Part shown: one piece after another, positions 10,262 through 18,473 of the stretch
Layout of the letters: every line of letters begins with the position of its first letter
Numbering within the stretch: the stretch's first letter is position 1
NCBI RefSeq assembly: GCF_049671645.1
Contig: NZ_JBATVG010000024.1
Location: 124,001 to 188,000, forward strand
DNA: 64,000 nucleotides
Direction: 5' to 3'
DNA from: Castellaniella sp049671645
Lineage (GTDB): Bacteria; Pseudomonadota; Gammaproteobacteria; Burkholderiales; Burkholderiaceae_B
Program-made: the position numbers and the translations under genes
Notes under the pieces: generated by a model
The model's input: only the letters and a program-made list of their open reading frames with translations
Told to the model about the DNA's origin: nothing
The model's database searches: none

Positions 10262-10915
10262 TCAGGCGACGGCCGATGTGTCCAGTTTGGCGGCGGTCTT
10301 GGCGCGGATTTCATCCACGGTGACGCCCGGGGCCAGTTCGGTCAGGCGCAGGCCATCGTCGGTGACTTCCATGACGCCCAAGTCGGTGATGACCAGATTG
10401 ATCACCCCCACCCCCGTCAGCGGCAGCGTGCATTCGGGCAGCAGTTTCAGGGACTCGGTGCCGTCCTTGGCTTTGGCGACGTGTTCCATCAGGACCACGA
10501 CCCTGCCCACGCCGGCCACCAGGTCCATGGCGCCGCCCATGCCCTTGATCATCTTGCCGGGGATCATCCAATTGGCCAGATCGCCTTTTTCGGACACCTG
10601 CATGGCGCCCAGGATGGCCAGATTGATCTTGCCGCCCCGGATCATGCCGAAGGAATCGGCCGAGGCGAAAATCGAGGAGCCCGGCAGTGTGGTGACGGTC
10701 TGTTTGCCGGCATTGATCAGGTCGGCATCGACCTGATCGTCGGTCGGAAACGGGCCGATGCCCAGCAGGCCGTTTTCCGACTGCAACCAGACTTCCATGC
10801 CCTCGGGCACGTAATTGGCCACCATCGTCGGCAGGCCGATACCCAGGTTCACATAGAACCCGTCTTGCAATTCCTTGGCGGCGCGCGCCGCCATCTCTTC
10901 ACGATTCCAAGCCAT
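10262..10915 (-). CDS. scoB: 3-oxoacid CoA-transferase subunit B
   Basis: A 217-residue beta subunit of a family I CoA-transferase, which moves CoA from succinyl-CoA to acetoacetate or a related 3-oxoacid. The SENGLLGIGP motif carries the catalytic glutamate, and GIGLPTMVANYVPEG is typical of the subunit. It lies 11 bp downstream of subunit A, as expected for a heterodimer. Names vary among relatives (scoB, atoA, pcaJ). No ring-cleavage genes are nearby, so a ketone-body or acetoacetate role is more likely than beta-ketoadipate, but the substrate is an inference. Confidence 0.92.
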   Translation of the reverse strand: MAWNREEMAARAAKELQDGFYVNLGIGLPTMVANYVPEGMEVWLQSENGLLGIGPFPTDDQVDADLINAGKQTVTTLPGSSIFASADSFGMIRGGKINLAILGAMQVSEKGDLANWMIPGKMIKGMGGAMDLVAGVGRVVVLMEHVAKAKDGTESLKLLPECTLPLTGVGVINLVITDLGVMEVTDDGLRLTELAPGVTVDEIRAKTAAKLDTSAVA

Positions 10916-10926
10916 TGAGTGTCCCC

Positions 10927-11622
10927 TTATTGACGGATGGTGCGTTGTTCGATGCGTTTTTCAGGATGCGCATTGAGGACGACGCGATGCACGTAGATGC
11001 CCGGCAGGTGAATTTCATCCGGATCGAAGGCGCCGGTGGGCACGATTTCCTCGACTTCGGCCACGGTGATTTTTCCCGCCATCGCCACATTGGGATTGAA
11101 ATTGCGCGCCGTGCGGCGGAACACCAGGTTGCCGCTGCGGTCGGCCTTCCAGGCCTTCACCAGGGACACGTCAGGCGCAAGCGACCGTTCCATCAGGTAG
11201 GTGCGGCCATTGAATTCGCGGGTTTCCTTGCCTTCCGCCACGACGGTGCCCACCCCGGTGGGCGTAAAAAAGGCCGGAATGCCGGCCCCGCCCGCTCGCA
11301 GCTTTTCAGCCAGCGTGCCCTGCGGCGTGAATTCGAGCTCCAATTCATTGGCCATGTACTGGCGGGCGAATTCCTTGTTTTCGCCGACATACGAAGCGAT
11401 CATCTTTTTGATCTGGCGCGTGGCCAGCAACTGCCCCAGGCCGAAATCATCGACCCCGGCATTGTTGCTGACGCAGGTCAGGCCGTGCACCCCTGAATCC
11501 CGCAGCGCGGCGATCAGGGCTTCGGGAATGCCACAGAGCCCGAAGCCGCCGACGGCAATCATCTGATTGTCGGCGACGACACCGTGCAAGGCAGCGGCAG
11601 CGCTTTCGTAGACTTTATCCAT
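10927..11622 (-). CDS. scoA: 3-oxoacid CoA-transferase subunit A
   Basis: A 231-residue alpha subunit of the CoA-transferase. It has MIAVGGFGLCGIPEALI, the glycine-rich CoA-binding signature near residue 23, and ADRSGNLVFRRTARNFNPNV in the middle, both highly characteristic. The start at 11622 is chosen because a clear AAAGGAAA ribosome site precedes it; an in-frame ATG 33 bases upstream lacks one. It lies between the thioesterase and subunit B in a minus-strand operon. Confidence 0.93.
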   Translation of the reverse strand: MDKVYESAAAALHGVVADNQMIAVGGFGLCGIPEALIAALRDSGVHGLTCVSNNAGVDDFGLGQLLATRQIKKMIASYVGENKEFARQYMANELELEFTPQGTLAEKLRAGGAGIPAFFTPTGVGTVVAEGKETREFNGRTYLMERSLAPDVSLVKAWKADRSGNLVFRRTARNFNPNVAMAGKITVAEVEEIVPTGAFDPDEIHLPGIYVHRVVLNAHPEKRIEQRTIRQ

Positions 11623-11658
11623 ACGACGTTTCCTTTGAGACGAACTGAAAAACACGAC

Positions 11659-12096
11659 TCACGCTGAAAAACAGCGCATTAGCATCCGCCGGTCGGCCTC
11701 GGTCCAGGGGACCGGCCGACCGGTTGCGCCATCGGCGCAGACCAGTACATTGCGCCCCCGGGCATGCACGGCGCCGGGGTCGTCCGCATCGGCAATCCAG
11801 CAGTCCAGTTCGACGCTGGTGCGCCCGACCCGCCGCAGTTTCATGCCGACGACAACACAGGCAGGATACAACAGCGGTTTGAGAAAATCACACGAGGCAT
11901 GGGCCAGCACGCCGTAGCGTCCCTGCGCGGCGCCCATCCCCATGGCGGAAAGCAAACGTACGCGGGCTTCCTCGAAATAGCGGAAATAGGCCACGTTATT
12001 GACGTGGCGCAGGGCGTCCATGTCGCCCCAAAGGACCTCGACCCGGATTTCAAACGTTCCCGAAGGTGTTTGAATATCAACGACTTCCGTAGGCAT
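11659..12096 (-). CDS. Acyl-CoA thioesterase, hot-dog fold (4HBT/YbgC type)
   Basis: A 145-residue hot-dog fold thioesterase that hydrolyses an acyl-CoA to the free acid and CoA. The family motif is present: VLWGDMDALRHVNNVAYFRY, with the catalytic Asp in GDMD, followed by EEARVRLL. Size fits the YbgC/4-hydroxybenzoyl-CoA thioesterase group. It is the promoter-proximal gene of the scoAB-pepP operon and diverges from ETF:ubiquinone oxidoreductase. The co-location points to turnover of short acyl-CoAs; the chain preference cannot be told. Confidence 0.88.
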   Translation of the reverse strand: MPTEVVDIQTPSGTFEIRVEVLWGDMDALRHVNNVAYFRYFEEARVRLLSAMGMGAAQGRYGVLAHASCDFLKPLLYPACVVVGMKLRRVGRTSVELDCWIADADDPGAVHARGRNVLVCADGATGRPVPWTEADRRMLMRCFSA

Positions 12097-12206
12097 CGAA
12101 GGGCTCCTTGGTCATGGGCGGACAGGTCCGAAGGTGAAAGTGCAGTATACCGATCTGCAATACAATGGCCGGCAATCCAAGTATCAGAAAACGGGAGCCA
12201 TCCATC

Positions 12207-13853
12207 ATGACTGAACGTGAATCCATGGAATATGACGTTGTCGTCGTCGGCGGGGGGCCGGCGGGGCTGTCCGCCGCCATCCGGCTGAAGCAACTGGCCG
12301 CCGAACGCGGCCAGGACGTCAGCGTCTGTGTCCTGGAGAAGGCCGCCGAAATCGGCGCCCATATCCTGTCAGGCTGTGTGATGGATCCCCGCGCAATCAG
12401 CGAACTGATCCCCGACTGGAAGGAAAAAGGCGCCCCGCTGGACGTCCAGGTTCAGGAAGACCGCTTCCTGTTCCTGACGGAATCGGGCTCCCGCGGCACG
12501 CCGGCCTGGCTGCTGCCGGACTGCTTCAAGAACCACGGCAACTACATCGTTCGGCTGGGCCATGTCACCCGCTGGCTGGGCGAACAGGCCGAGGCCCTGG
12601 GCGTGGACGTCTTCCCCGGTTTCGCCGCCGCCGAAATCCTGTACGCGGAATCGGGCGCGGTGCGCGGCGTGCTGACCGGCGACATGGGCGTGGCCCGCGA
12701 CGGCAGCCACACCGAGGCCTACCAGCCCGGCATGGAACTGCTGGCCCGCTACACGATCTTCGCCGAAGGCTCGCGCGGCCACCTGGGCCGCCAGCTGATC
12801 GAAAAATACCGCCTGGATGCCGGCCGCGACCCGCAAAGCTACGCCATCGGCGTGAAGGAACTGTGGGAAGTCGATCCTGCCCAGGCCCGTCCCGGCACTG
12901 TCATGCACACGGCCGGCTGGCCGCTGGATTCCGACACCTACGGCGGCTCGTTCCTGTACCACATGGACAACAACCTGGTGGCCGTGGGTCTGGTGGTCGG
13001 TCTGGACTATGCCAACCCCTGGCTGTCGCCCTTCGAGGAATTCCAGCGCTACAAGACCCATCCGGCGATCCGCACGATCTTCGAAGGCGGCAAGCGCATC
13101 GCCTACGGCGCCCGGTCCCTGACGGCGGGCGGCTTGCTGTCCCTGCCGAAAATGGTCTTCCCCGGCGGCGCGCTGGTGGGCTGCGAAGCCGGCGTGCTCA
13201 ACGCCTCGCGCATCAAGGGCAGCCATTCCGCCATCAAGACCGGCGCCCTGGCCGCCGAGGCCGCCTTCGACGCCCTGGCCGCGGGCCGCGGCCACGACGA
13301 ACTGACCGCCTACCCGGCCGCCTTCGAGTCGTCCTGGCTGCATGCCGAACTGAACAAGTCGCGCAACTTCAAGCAGTGGTTCAAGAAAGGCCGCACCGTC
13401 GGCACCCTGATGACGGGCGTCGAGCAATGGCTGCTCAAGGGCAACATCCCCTGGACCATCCACCGCACCAAGCCGGATCACGCCTGTCTGCAGCCCGCGG
13501 CCGAATGCGCCCGCATCGACTATCCGAAACCCGACGGCAAACTGACGTTCGACCGGCTCAGTTCGGTCTTCATTTCAAACACCAATCACGACGAGAACGA
13601 GCCCGTCCACCTGACGCTGAAGGACGATACCGTCCCGGTCAAGGTCAATCTGGCGAAATTCGGCGGCCCGGAAGCCCGCTTCTGCCCGGCCGGCGTCTAC
13701 GAATTCGTCAAGACAGAGACCGGCGAGGATCGCCTGCAGATCAACGCCCAGAACTGCGTGCACTGCAAGACCTGCGACATCAAGGACCCCACCCAGAACA
13801 TCGTCTGGGTCACACCCCAGGGCGGCGAAGGGCCGGTCTACAACGGCATGTAA
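12207..13853 (+). CDS. Electron transfer flavoprotein:ubiquinone oxidoreductase
   Basis: A 548-residue ETF-QO, full length. It passes electrons from ETF, reduced by acyl-CoA dehydrogenases, to ubiquinone at the inner membrane. Visible parts are the FAD-binding start YDVVVVGGGPAGLSAAIRLK, the ubiquinone/membrane region with GCEAGVLNASRIKGSHSAIK, and the C-terminal [4Fe-4S] cluster cysteines in NAQNCVHCKTCDIKDPTQNI. I chose the ATG at 12207 after an ACGGGAGCC site; an upstream in-frame ATG at 12165 gives 14 extra residues. A strong terminator follows at 13863. Confidence 0.95.
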   Translation: MTERESMEYDVVVVGGGPAGLSAAIRLKQLAAERGQDVSVCVLEKAAEIGAHILSGCVMDPRAISELIPDWKEKGAPLDVQVQEDRFLFLTESGSRGTPAWLLPDCFKNHGNYIVRLGHVTRWLGEQAEALGVDVFPGFAAAEILYAESGAVRGVLTGDMGVARDGSHTEAYQPGMELLARYTIFAEGSRGHLGRQLIEKYRLDAGRDPQSYAIGVKELWEVDPAQARPGTVMHTAGWPLDSDTYGGSFLYHMDNNLVAVGLVVGLDYANPWLSPFEEFQRYKTHPAIRTIFEGGKRIAYGARSLTAGGLLSLPKMVFPGGALVGCEAGVLNASRIKGSHSAIKTGALAAEAAFDALAAGRGHDELTAYPAAFESSWLHAELNKSRNFKQWFKKGRTVGTLMTGVEQWLLKGNIPWTIHRTKPDHACLQPAAECARIDYPKPDGKLTFDRLSSVFISNTNHDENEPVHLTLKDDTVPVKVNLAKFGGPEARFCPAGVYEFVKTETGEDRLQINAQNCVHCKTCDIKDPTQNIVWVTPQGGEGPVYNGM

Positions 13854-13862
13854 AATGCCCCT

Positions 13863-13890
13863 GGGCGCTGCTTCGAGCAGCGCCCTTTTT
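13863..13890 (+). terminator. Rho-independent terminator after the ETF:ubiquinone oxidoreductase gene
   Basis: A perfect 10-bp stem (GGGCGCTGCT paired with AGCAGCGCCC, loop TCG) is followed directly by five T residues, ten bases after the stop codon. Confidence 0.93.
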
Positions 13891-13958
13891 CATCATCAAG
13901 CACACACAGACCTCGGCCCTCGCCAGCACACGAGCGGCAAGACCCAGCGGACCGCCCC

Positions 13959-14615
13959 ATGGATATCGCATACGCCACCAAATTTCTGGGCGCGCTGTTC
14001 GCCATCATGAACCCCTTCATCACCCTGCCGCTGTTCCTGGCGCTGACGGCGCAGAAATCCGTGGCCGAACAGCGCAACCTGGCGGTCGCCATCCTGGGCT
14101 ACACCGCCGTCATGTGCGTCGTGATCGCCCTGGCCGGCAGCCACATCATCAGCTTTTTCGGCGTCAGCCTGGATTCCTTCAGGGTGGCGGGCGGCATGGT
14201 GCTGATCGGCATCGCCCTGTCCATGCTCAACGGGCAACCGATCACATCCCATGAACGGGCCACCCAGGAAAAAAGCGCCAACACCGCTGCCGCGGCTGCC
14301 GAGGGCACGGACGACAACCCGGCTTTCTATCCCCTGACCTTCCCCATGATCATCGGCCCAGGCACGATCGCGACCCTGATCATCTACAGCGCCCAGGCCC
14401 GGGATTCCGCCCGCATCGTCAGCTTCAGCGTCGTGCTGCTGGCCGTCCTGGCAGCCCTGTTCGCCGTGCTGTATTTCGCAGCCTCGATCGGCCGCCTGCT
14501 GTCCACCAAGATGCGCGTCATCATGGCCCGCATCATGGGCATCATCCTGGCCGCCATCGCCGTGGAAATGGTATTCGCCGGCGCCAAGGCCATGCTGCCC
14601 GGGCTGGCGCACTAG
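13959..14615 (+). CDS. MarC-family integral membrane protein
   Basis: A 218-residue protein with about six hydrophobic segments and the MarC (UPF0056/NAAT) pattern: FLGALFAIMNPFITLPLFLA at the start, then FPMIIGPGTIATLIIYSAQA in the middle, with proline and glycine in the membrane. The length matches MarC proteins. Despite the name, MarC does not confer multiple drug resistance, and its substrate is unknown. The gene is preceded by a terminator and has its own promoter region of about 70 bp. Confidence 0.88.
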   Translation: MDIAYATKFLGALFAIMNPFITLPLFLALTAQKSVAEQRNLAVAILGYTAVMCVVIALAGSHIISFFGVSLDSFRVAGGMVLIGIALSMLNGQPITSHERATQEKSANTAAAAAEGTDDNPAFYPLTFPMIIGPGTIATLIIYSAQARDSARIVSFSVVLLAVLAALFAVLYFAASIGRLLSTKMRVIMARIMGIILAAIAVEMVFAGAKAMLPGLAH

Positions 14616-14674
14616 GAAAACATCGCCGCTCGCCCCCCCACCCCATCGCCGCAGATCATGGCATCCACCCGCTC

Positions 14675-14872
14675 CAGCTGCCGAGGAGGGGCTAGCGGGT
14701 TCGCACAGTCGGCTGGCGCCGGGTGCTGGCGAAGGGAAGGCTGGGGATTTCGGCGGACGTGTCTGAGCCGCGCAGCGGCGAGTTCGTCCGCCGCCAGCCT
14801 GTACGAGGCAGACCCGGGAAGCCCGAAGGGCCGCCAGCTGGTGCGAACCCGCTAGCCCCTCCTCGGCAGCTG
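14675..14872. repeat. 198-bp palindromic intergenic element with perfect 32-bp inverted ends
   Basis: The stretch at 14675-14706 is the exact reverse complement of 14841-14872 (32 of 32 bases). Just inside each arm there is further imperfect pairing. The core at 14751-14793 has a second palindrome, CGGCGGACG with CGTCCGCCG, about 20 bases apart. This resembles a non-autonomous mobile palindromic element or an intergenic repeat of the REP/BIME or MITE kind. It lies between marC and acs. No transposase or obvious target duplication is visible. A short open frame through it is probably not a gene. Confidence 0.75.
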
Positions 14873-14896
14873 CGCCAGCAAACGAGCAGGCAATAA

Positions 14897-14925
14897 AAAG
14901 AGGCGGGGGATTCCCCCGCCTCTTT
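14897..14925 (-). terminator. Rho-independent terminator downstream of acs
   Basis: A perfect 13-bp stem (AAAGAGGCGGGGG with CCCCCGCCTCTTT) with a 3-base loop. On the minus strand the stem is followed by TTATTG after the stem-terminal T run, so it should terminate acs transcription; it could also stop reading from the left. Together with the palindromic element it fills the 355-bp gap between marC and acs, where I see no gene. Confidence 0.9.
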
Positions 14926-14970
14926 GGCTGTGTCCGCCGCCCTGGATCACAGGGCGCCGTTCAACACTCT

Positions 14971-16950
14971 TTACCGCACCTGGGCCAGCTGGTCCAGAAT
15001 GCCGGGATTTTCCAGCGTGGAGACGTCCTGGGTGATGGGTTCGCCCTTGGCCACCACACGCAGCAGGCGGCGCATGATCTTGCCCGAACGCGTCTTGGGC
15101 AGGTTTTCGCCGAAACGGATCTCGCGCGGCTTCGCGATGGGGCCGATTTCCTTGGCCACCCAGTCGCGCAGCAGCTTGGCCATCGCCACGGCATCATCGC
15201 CGGTCGGCATCGCGCCGTTGAGCACCACGAAAGCCACCACGGCCTCGCCCGTCGTCGCGTCGGGACGACCCACCACGGCGGCTTCCGCCACCAGCTCGTG
15301 CGCCACCAGGGCGGACTCGACTTCCATCGTGCCCAGGCGGTGACCCGAGACATTCAGCACGTCGTCGATGCGGCCCATGATCCAGAAATAACCGTCCTTG
15401 TCGCGCTGGGCGCCATCGCCGGCCAGGTAGTAGCCTTTCAGCTCTTCCGGGAAATAGGTTTTCTTGAAGCGTTCCGGATCGCCCCAGATCGTGCGGATCA
15501 TCGACGGCCACGGGCGGCGGATGACCAGGAAACCGCCCTTGCCGCGTTCGACTTCCTCTCCGGTCTCGTCGACGATGGCGGCATCGATGCCGGGCAGCGG
15601 CAGCGTGCAGGAACCGGGTTTCAGCGGGGTCACGCCCGGCAGCGGCGTGATCATGTGGGCGCCGGTTTCCGTCTGCCACCAGGTGTCGATCACCGGGCAG
15701 CGCTGGTTGCCGACATTGTTGTAGTACCAGACCCAGGCTTCGGGATTGATGGGTTCGCCCACCGACCCGATGATGCGCAGGCTGCTGAGGTCAAAGGATT
15801 TCGGGTGGACCTTGGGGTCGGCCTCGGACAGCTTGGTCAGGGAGCGGATGGCCGTCGGCGCCGTGTAGAACACCGACACTTTGTGTTCCTGGATCATTTT
15901 CCAGAAACGGCCCGCATCCGGATACGTGGGCACGCCCTCGAACACCACCTGGGTCACCCCGGCGGCCAGGGGGCCATAGGTGACGTAGGAGTGGCCCGTG
16001 ACCCAGCCCACGTCCGCCGTGCACCAGAACACGTCGGTCGGCTTGGAATCGAAGGTCCACTTCATGGTCATCAGCGACCACAGCAGGAAGCCGGCGCTGG
16101 AATGCTGCACGCCCTTGGGCTTGCCCGTGGAACCGGACGTGTACAGGATGAACAGCGGATGATCGGCGTCGACGGGCACCGGCGGGCAGTCGGTGGACTG
16201 CCCCTGGATGGCATCGTGCCACCAGAGATCACGGCCGGCATCCCACTGGACATCGGAACCGGCGCGTTTGTAGGTGATGACCTTGCGCACGGATTCGCAG
16301 CCGCCCATGGCCAGCGCCTCGTCCACGGCGCCCTTCAGGGCAATGGCCTTGCCGCCGCGCATCTGGGCGTCGGCCGTGATGATCAGCGTGGCGCCGACGT
16401 CCACCGTGCGTTCGTGGATGCTCTTGGCCGAGAAACCGCCGAACACCACCGAATGGATGATGCCCAGGCGGGCGCAGGCCTGCATGGCCACTACGGCCTC
16501 GATCGACATGGGCAGATAGATGACGGCGCGTTCGCCGGTCTTGAAGCCCAGCGATTTGATCGCATTGGCGAACTGCGACACGCGGGCGTGCAGTTCCTTG
16601 TAGGTGATCTTCGTGACCTTGCCGTCATCGGCTTCGAAAATCAGAGCGACGCGATTTTCCGCCGGCGTGCCCAGGTGCTTGTCCAGGCAATTGGCCGAGA
16701 CGTTCAGCTGGCCATCGGGATAGAACTTGTAGAACGGCTTGTTGGAGTCGTCCACCACCTGGGTGAAGGGCTTGTCCCACACCAGGTTTTCATTGGCCAG
16801 GCGCGCCCAGAACGCATCCGGATCGCGTTTGGCTTCGTCGCACAAGGCCTGGTAGCCTTCCATTCCGGACACGTTGGCCTGCTTGACCAGATCCGCCGGA
16901 GGCGGAAACACGCGGTTTTCCACCAGAATGGATTCAATCTCCGTAGCCAT
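14971..16950 (-). CDS. acs: Acetyl-CoA synthetase
   Basis: A 659-residue AMP-forming acetyl-CoA synthetase that activates acetate through acetyl-AMP. Visible motifs are FILYTSGSTGKPKGVQHSSA (P-loop-like AMP motif), DTWWQTETGAHMITPLPG, DDVLNVSGHRLGTMEVESAL, and the C-terminal PKTRSGKIMRRLLR carrying the lysine that acetylation silences in related enzymes. The N-terminal MATEIESILVENRVFPPP is typical. An AAGGAG ribosome site precedes the ATG, and a 17-bp palindrome lies just upstream in the leader. Confidence 0.97.
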   Translation of the reverse strand: MATEIESILVENRVFPPPADLVKQANVSGMEGYQALCDEAKRDPDAFWARLANENLVWDKPFTQVVDDSNKPFYKFYPDGQLNVSANCLDKHLGTPAENRVALIFEADDGKVTKITYKELHARVSQFANAIKSLGFKTGERAVIYLPMSIEAVVAMQACARLGIIHSVVFGGFSAKSIHERTVDVGATLIITADAQMRGGKAIALKGAVDEALAMGGCESVRKVITYKRAGSDVQWDAGRDLWWHDAIQGQSTDCPPVPVDADHPLFILYTSGSTGKPKGVQHSSAGFLLWSLMTMKWTFDSKPTDVFWCTADVGWVTGHSYVTYGPLAAGVTQVVFEGVPTYPDAGRFWKMIQEHKVSVFYTAPTAIRSLTKLSEADPKVHPKSFDLSSLRIIGSVGEPINPEAWVWYYNNVGNQRCPVIDTWWQTETGAHMITPLPGVTPLKPGSCTLPLPGIDAAIVDETGEEVERGKGGFLVIRRPWPSMIRTIWGDPERFKKTYFPEELKGYYLAGDGAQRDKDGYFWIMGRIDDVLNVSGHRLGTMEVESALVAHELVAEAAVVGRPDATTGEAVVAFVVLNGAMPTGDDAVAMAKLLRDWVAKEIGPIAKPREIRFGENLPKTRSGKIMRRLLRVVAKGEPITQDVSTLENPGILDQLAQVR

Positions 16951-16969
16951 TTCGCTCGCTCCTTTTGAG

Positions 16970-16986
16970 TGATGTGATTCACATCA
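16970..16986 (-). promoter_or_regulatory. Palindrome in the acs leader, possible operator
   Basis: TGATGTGA-T-TCACATCA is a perfect 8-bp inverted repeat around one base, 20 bp upstream of the acs ATG and just upstream of its ribosome site. The half-site TGTGA recalls CRP/FNR-family boxes, but the spacing is too short for a standard CRP site. Function is inferred only from position and symmetry. Confidence 0.4.
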
Positions 16987-17073
16987 TGTTTGAATTGTGT
17001 TACCTGTTACCGTACTGCACGAGCCTTACTTGATTCTGACAAATGCAAGCGCGGCATCCATGCGTGACATCCA

Positions 17074-18402
17074 TCAGATTTCCCGGGGTTGCGCAGGCGG
17101 ACGGAAAGCATCGCGATCCCGCTGGCCCCGGGCGAAATCCAGGCGGCCCAGCAGCCACAAGCCGGCCAGAAAGAACAGCCCCGTCGTCAGCAAGGCCGCC
17201 CGGTGGTTGCCTTGCGTCAGCCACACCAGCAGACCATAGGTCAGCGGCCCGACCACCGCCGCCAGTTGGACGGCGAAGGTCCACAGGGCGAAGAATTCCG
17301 CCGGCCGCCGCGCCGGGGCCAGCACCCCCACCATGGCCCGGCCCGCGCTCTGGCTGGTGCCCATGCACAGCCCCGCCAGGGCCGCCGCCGACCAGAACAC
17401 CGGCAGGGAGCGCGCCGACACCGCCAGCCCCACCATGACCAGCCAGCCGCACAGCGTGATGGCCAGCGCCCGCTTGTGTCCGATGCGATCCTGCAGGTAG
17501 CCGAAGCCGAAGGCCCCGACCGCGGCGGCGATGTTCACCAGGAACACCAGCAGCATGGTCTGGCGCATGTCGAAGCCCATGACTTCGGTGGCATAGACGG
17601 CCGACAAGGTGATCACCACCGTGATGCCCGCCTGATAGCACGCGATGCACATCAGCAAGCGGCGGAAATCCGGATAATCGCGACGGGTTTCCAGCCAGGC
17701 GTGGCGCAGTTGCGCAAATACGGCCAGCGCCGGCGCCGCCGTCGTCCGGGCCGGTTCGCGCAGCCACAGAAACGAAGGCACTGCCGCCAGCGCGAAAAGA
17801 CCCGCCGTCAAGCCCATGATCCAGGGAACATAATCCTGGGCCGACAGCCCCTGCGACCCGGCGGCGCTGGCCACCCACAAGGCCAGCCCCAGCGCCAGCA
17901 TGCCGCCGCAATAGCCGAAGCTCCAGCCCCAGCCCGACACGCGCCCCATGGATTCCGGGCGGGCCAGGCCAGGCAGGAAAGACGCCACCGCCGATTCGCC
18001 GACGCAGTAAAACACATTGGACGCGGCCAGCCAGAACAGGCCCCAGGCAATGTCCCCGGGTCCGACGCTGGCCAGCACGGCCGTCGCCAGCACGCAGCCC
18101 ACCGTGCTGGTGAACAGCAGGCGGCGGTGCCCGGCGCGAGCGTCGGCCCGCGCGCCCAGCCACGGCATGGACACCATCACGATCAGATACGACAACGACA
18201 GCGCGCCGGTCAGCGCCAGCGTGCCCCAAGCCTGCCCGGCAGCCACCACGCCGACGAAATACGCATTGAAGACCGTCGTCAGGACGACCGTGGTGTAGCC
18301 GGAATTGGCGAAGTCGTACATCGCCCAGGACCAGACCTCGCGACGCCCGACACCGGGCTTCAGCGGGCTGGCGCGGCCGGAAGCGGATGCTCGATCCGCC
18401 AT
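17074..18402 (-). CDS. UMF1-family MFS transporter
   Basis: A 442-residue, twelve-segment transporter. The start WSWAMYDFANSGYTTVVLTT is the hallmark of the UMF1 (Atg22-like) branch of the major facilitator superfamily. Bacterial members are mostly uncharacterised. The frame is open far upstream, but a GAAGG site precedes the ATG at 18402, and upstream translation is not protein-like because it is the tail of prpE in another frame. It follows prpE by 71 bp and precedes acs, so transport of a short organic acid is a reasonable guess but only a guess. Confidence 0.85.
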   Translation of the reverse strand: MADRASASGRASPLKPGVGRREVWSWAMYDFANSGYTTVVLTTVFNAYFVGVVAAGQAWGTLALTGALSLSYLIVMVSMPWLGARADARAGHRRLLFTSTVGCVLATAVLASVGPGDIAWGLFWLAASNVFYCVGESAVASFLPGLARPESMGRVSGWGWSFGYCGGMLALGLALWVASAAGSQGLSAQDYVPWIMGLTAGLFALAAVPSFLWLREPARTTAAPALAVFAQLRHAWLETRRDYPDFRRLLMCIACYQAGITVVITLSAVYATEVMGFDMRQTMLLVFLVNIAAAVGAFGFGYLQDRIGHKRALAITLCGWLVMVGLAVSARSLPVFWSAAALAGLCMGTSQSAGRAMVGVLAPARRPAEFFALWTFAVQLAAVVGPLTYGLLVWLTQGNHRAALLTTGLFFLAGLWLLGRLDFARGQRDRDAFRPPAQPREI

Positions 18403-18473
18403 GCCGCCTTCCGCGGCCGCCCCCCCTGCCGGACGGCCGGTCGCGGGCGGGCGATCCCGATCCTGGGGAGCCC

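Noticed and set aside
14658..14855. Small plus-strand open frame across the palindromic element
   Set aside because: It is almost entirely made of inverted-repeat DNA, has no ribosome site, and its product is low-complexity Ser/Arg/Ala-rich.
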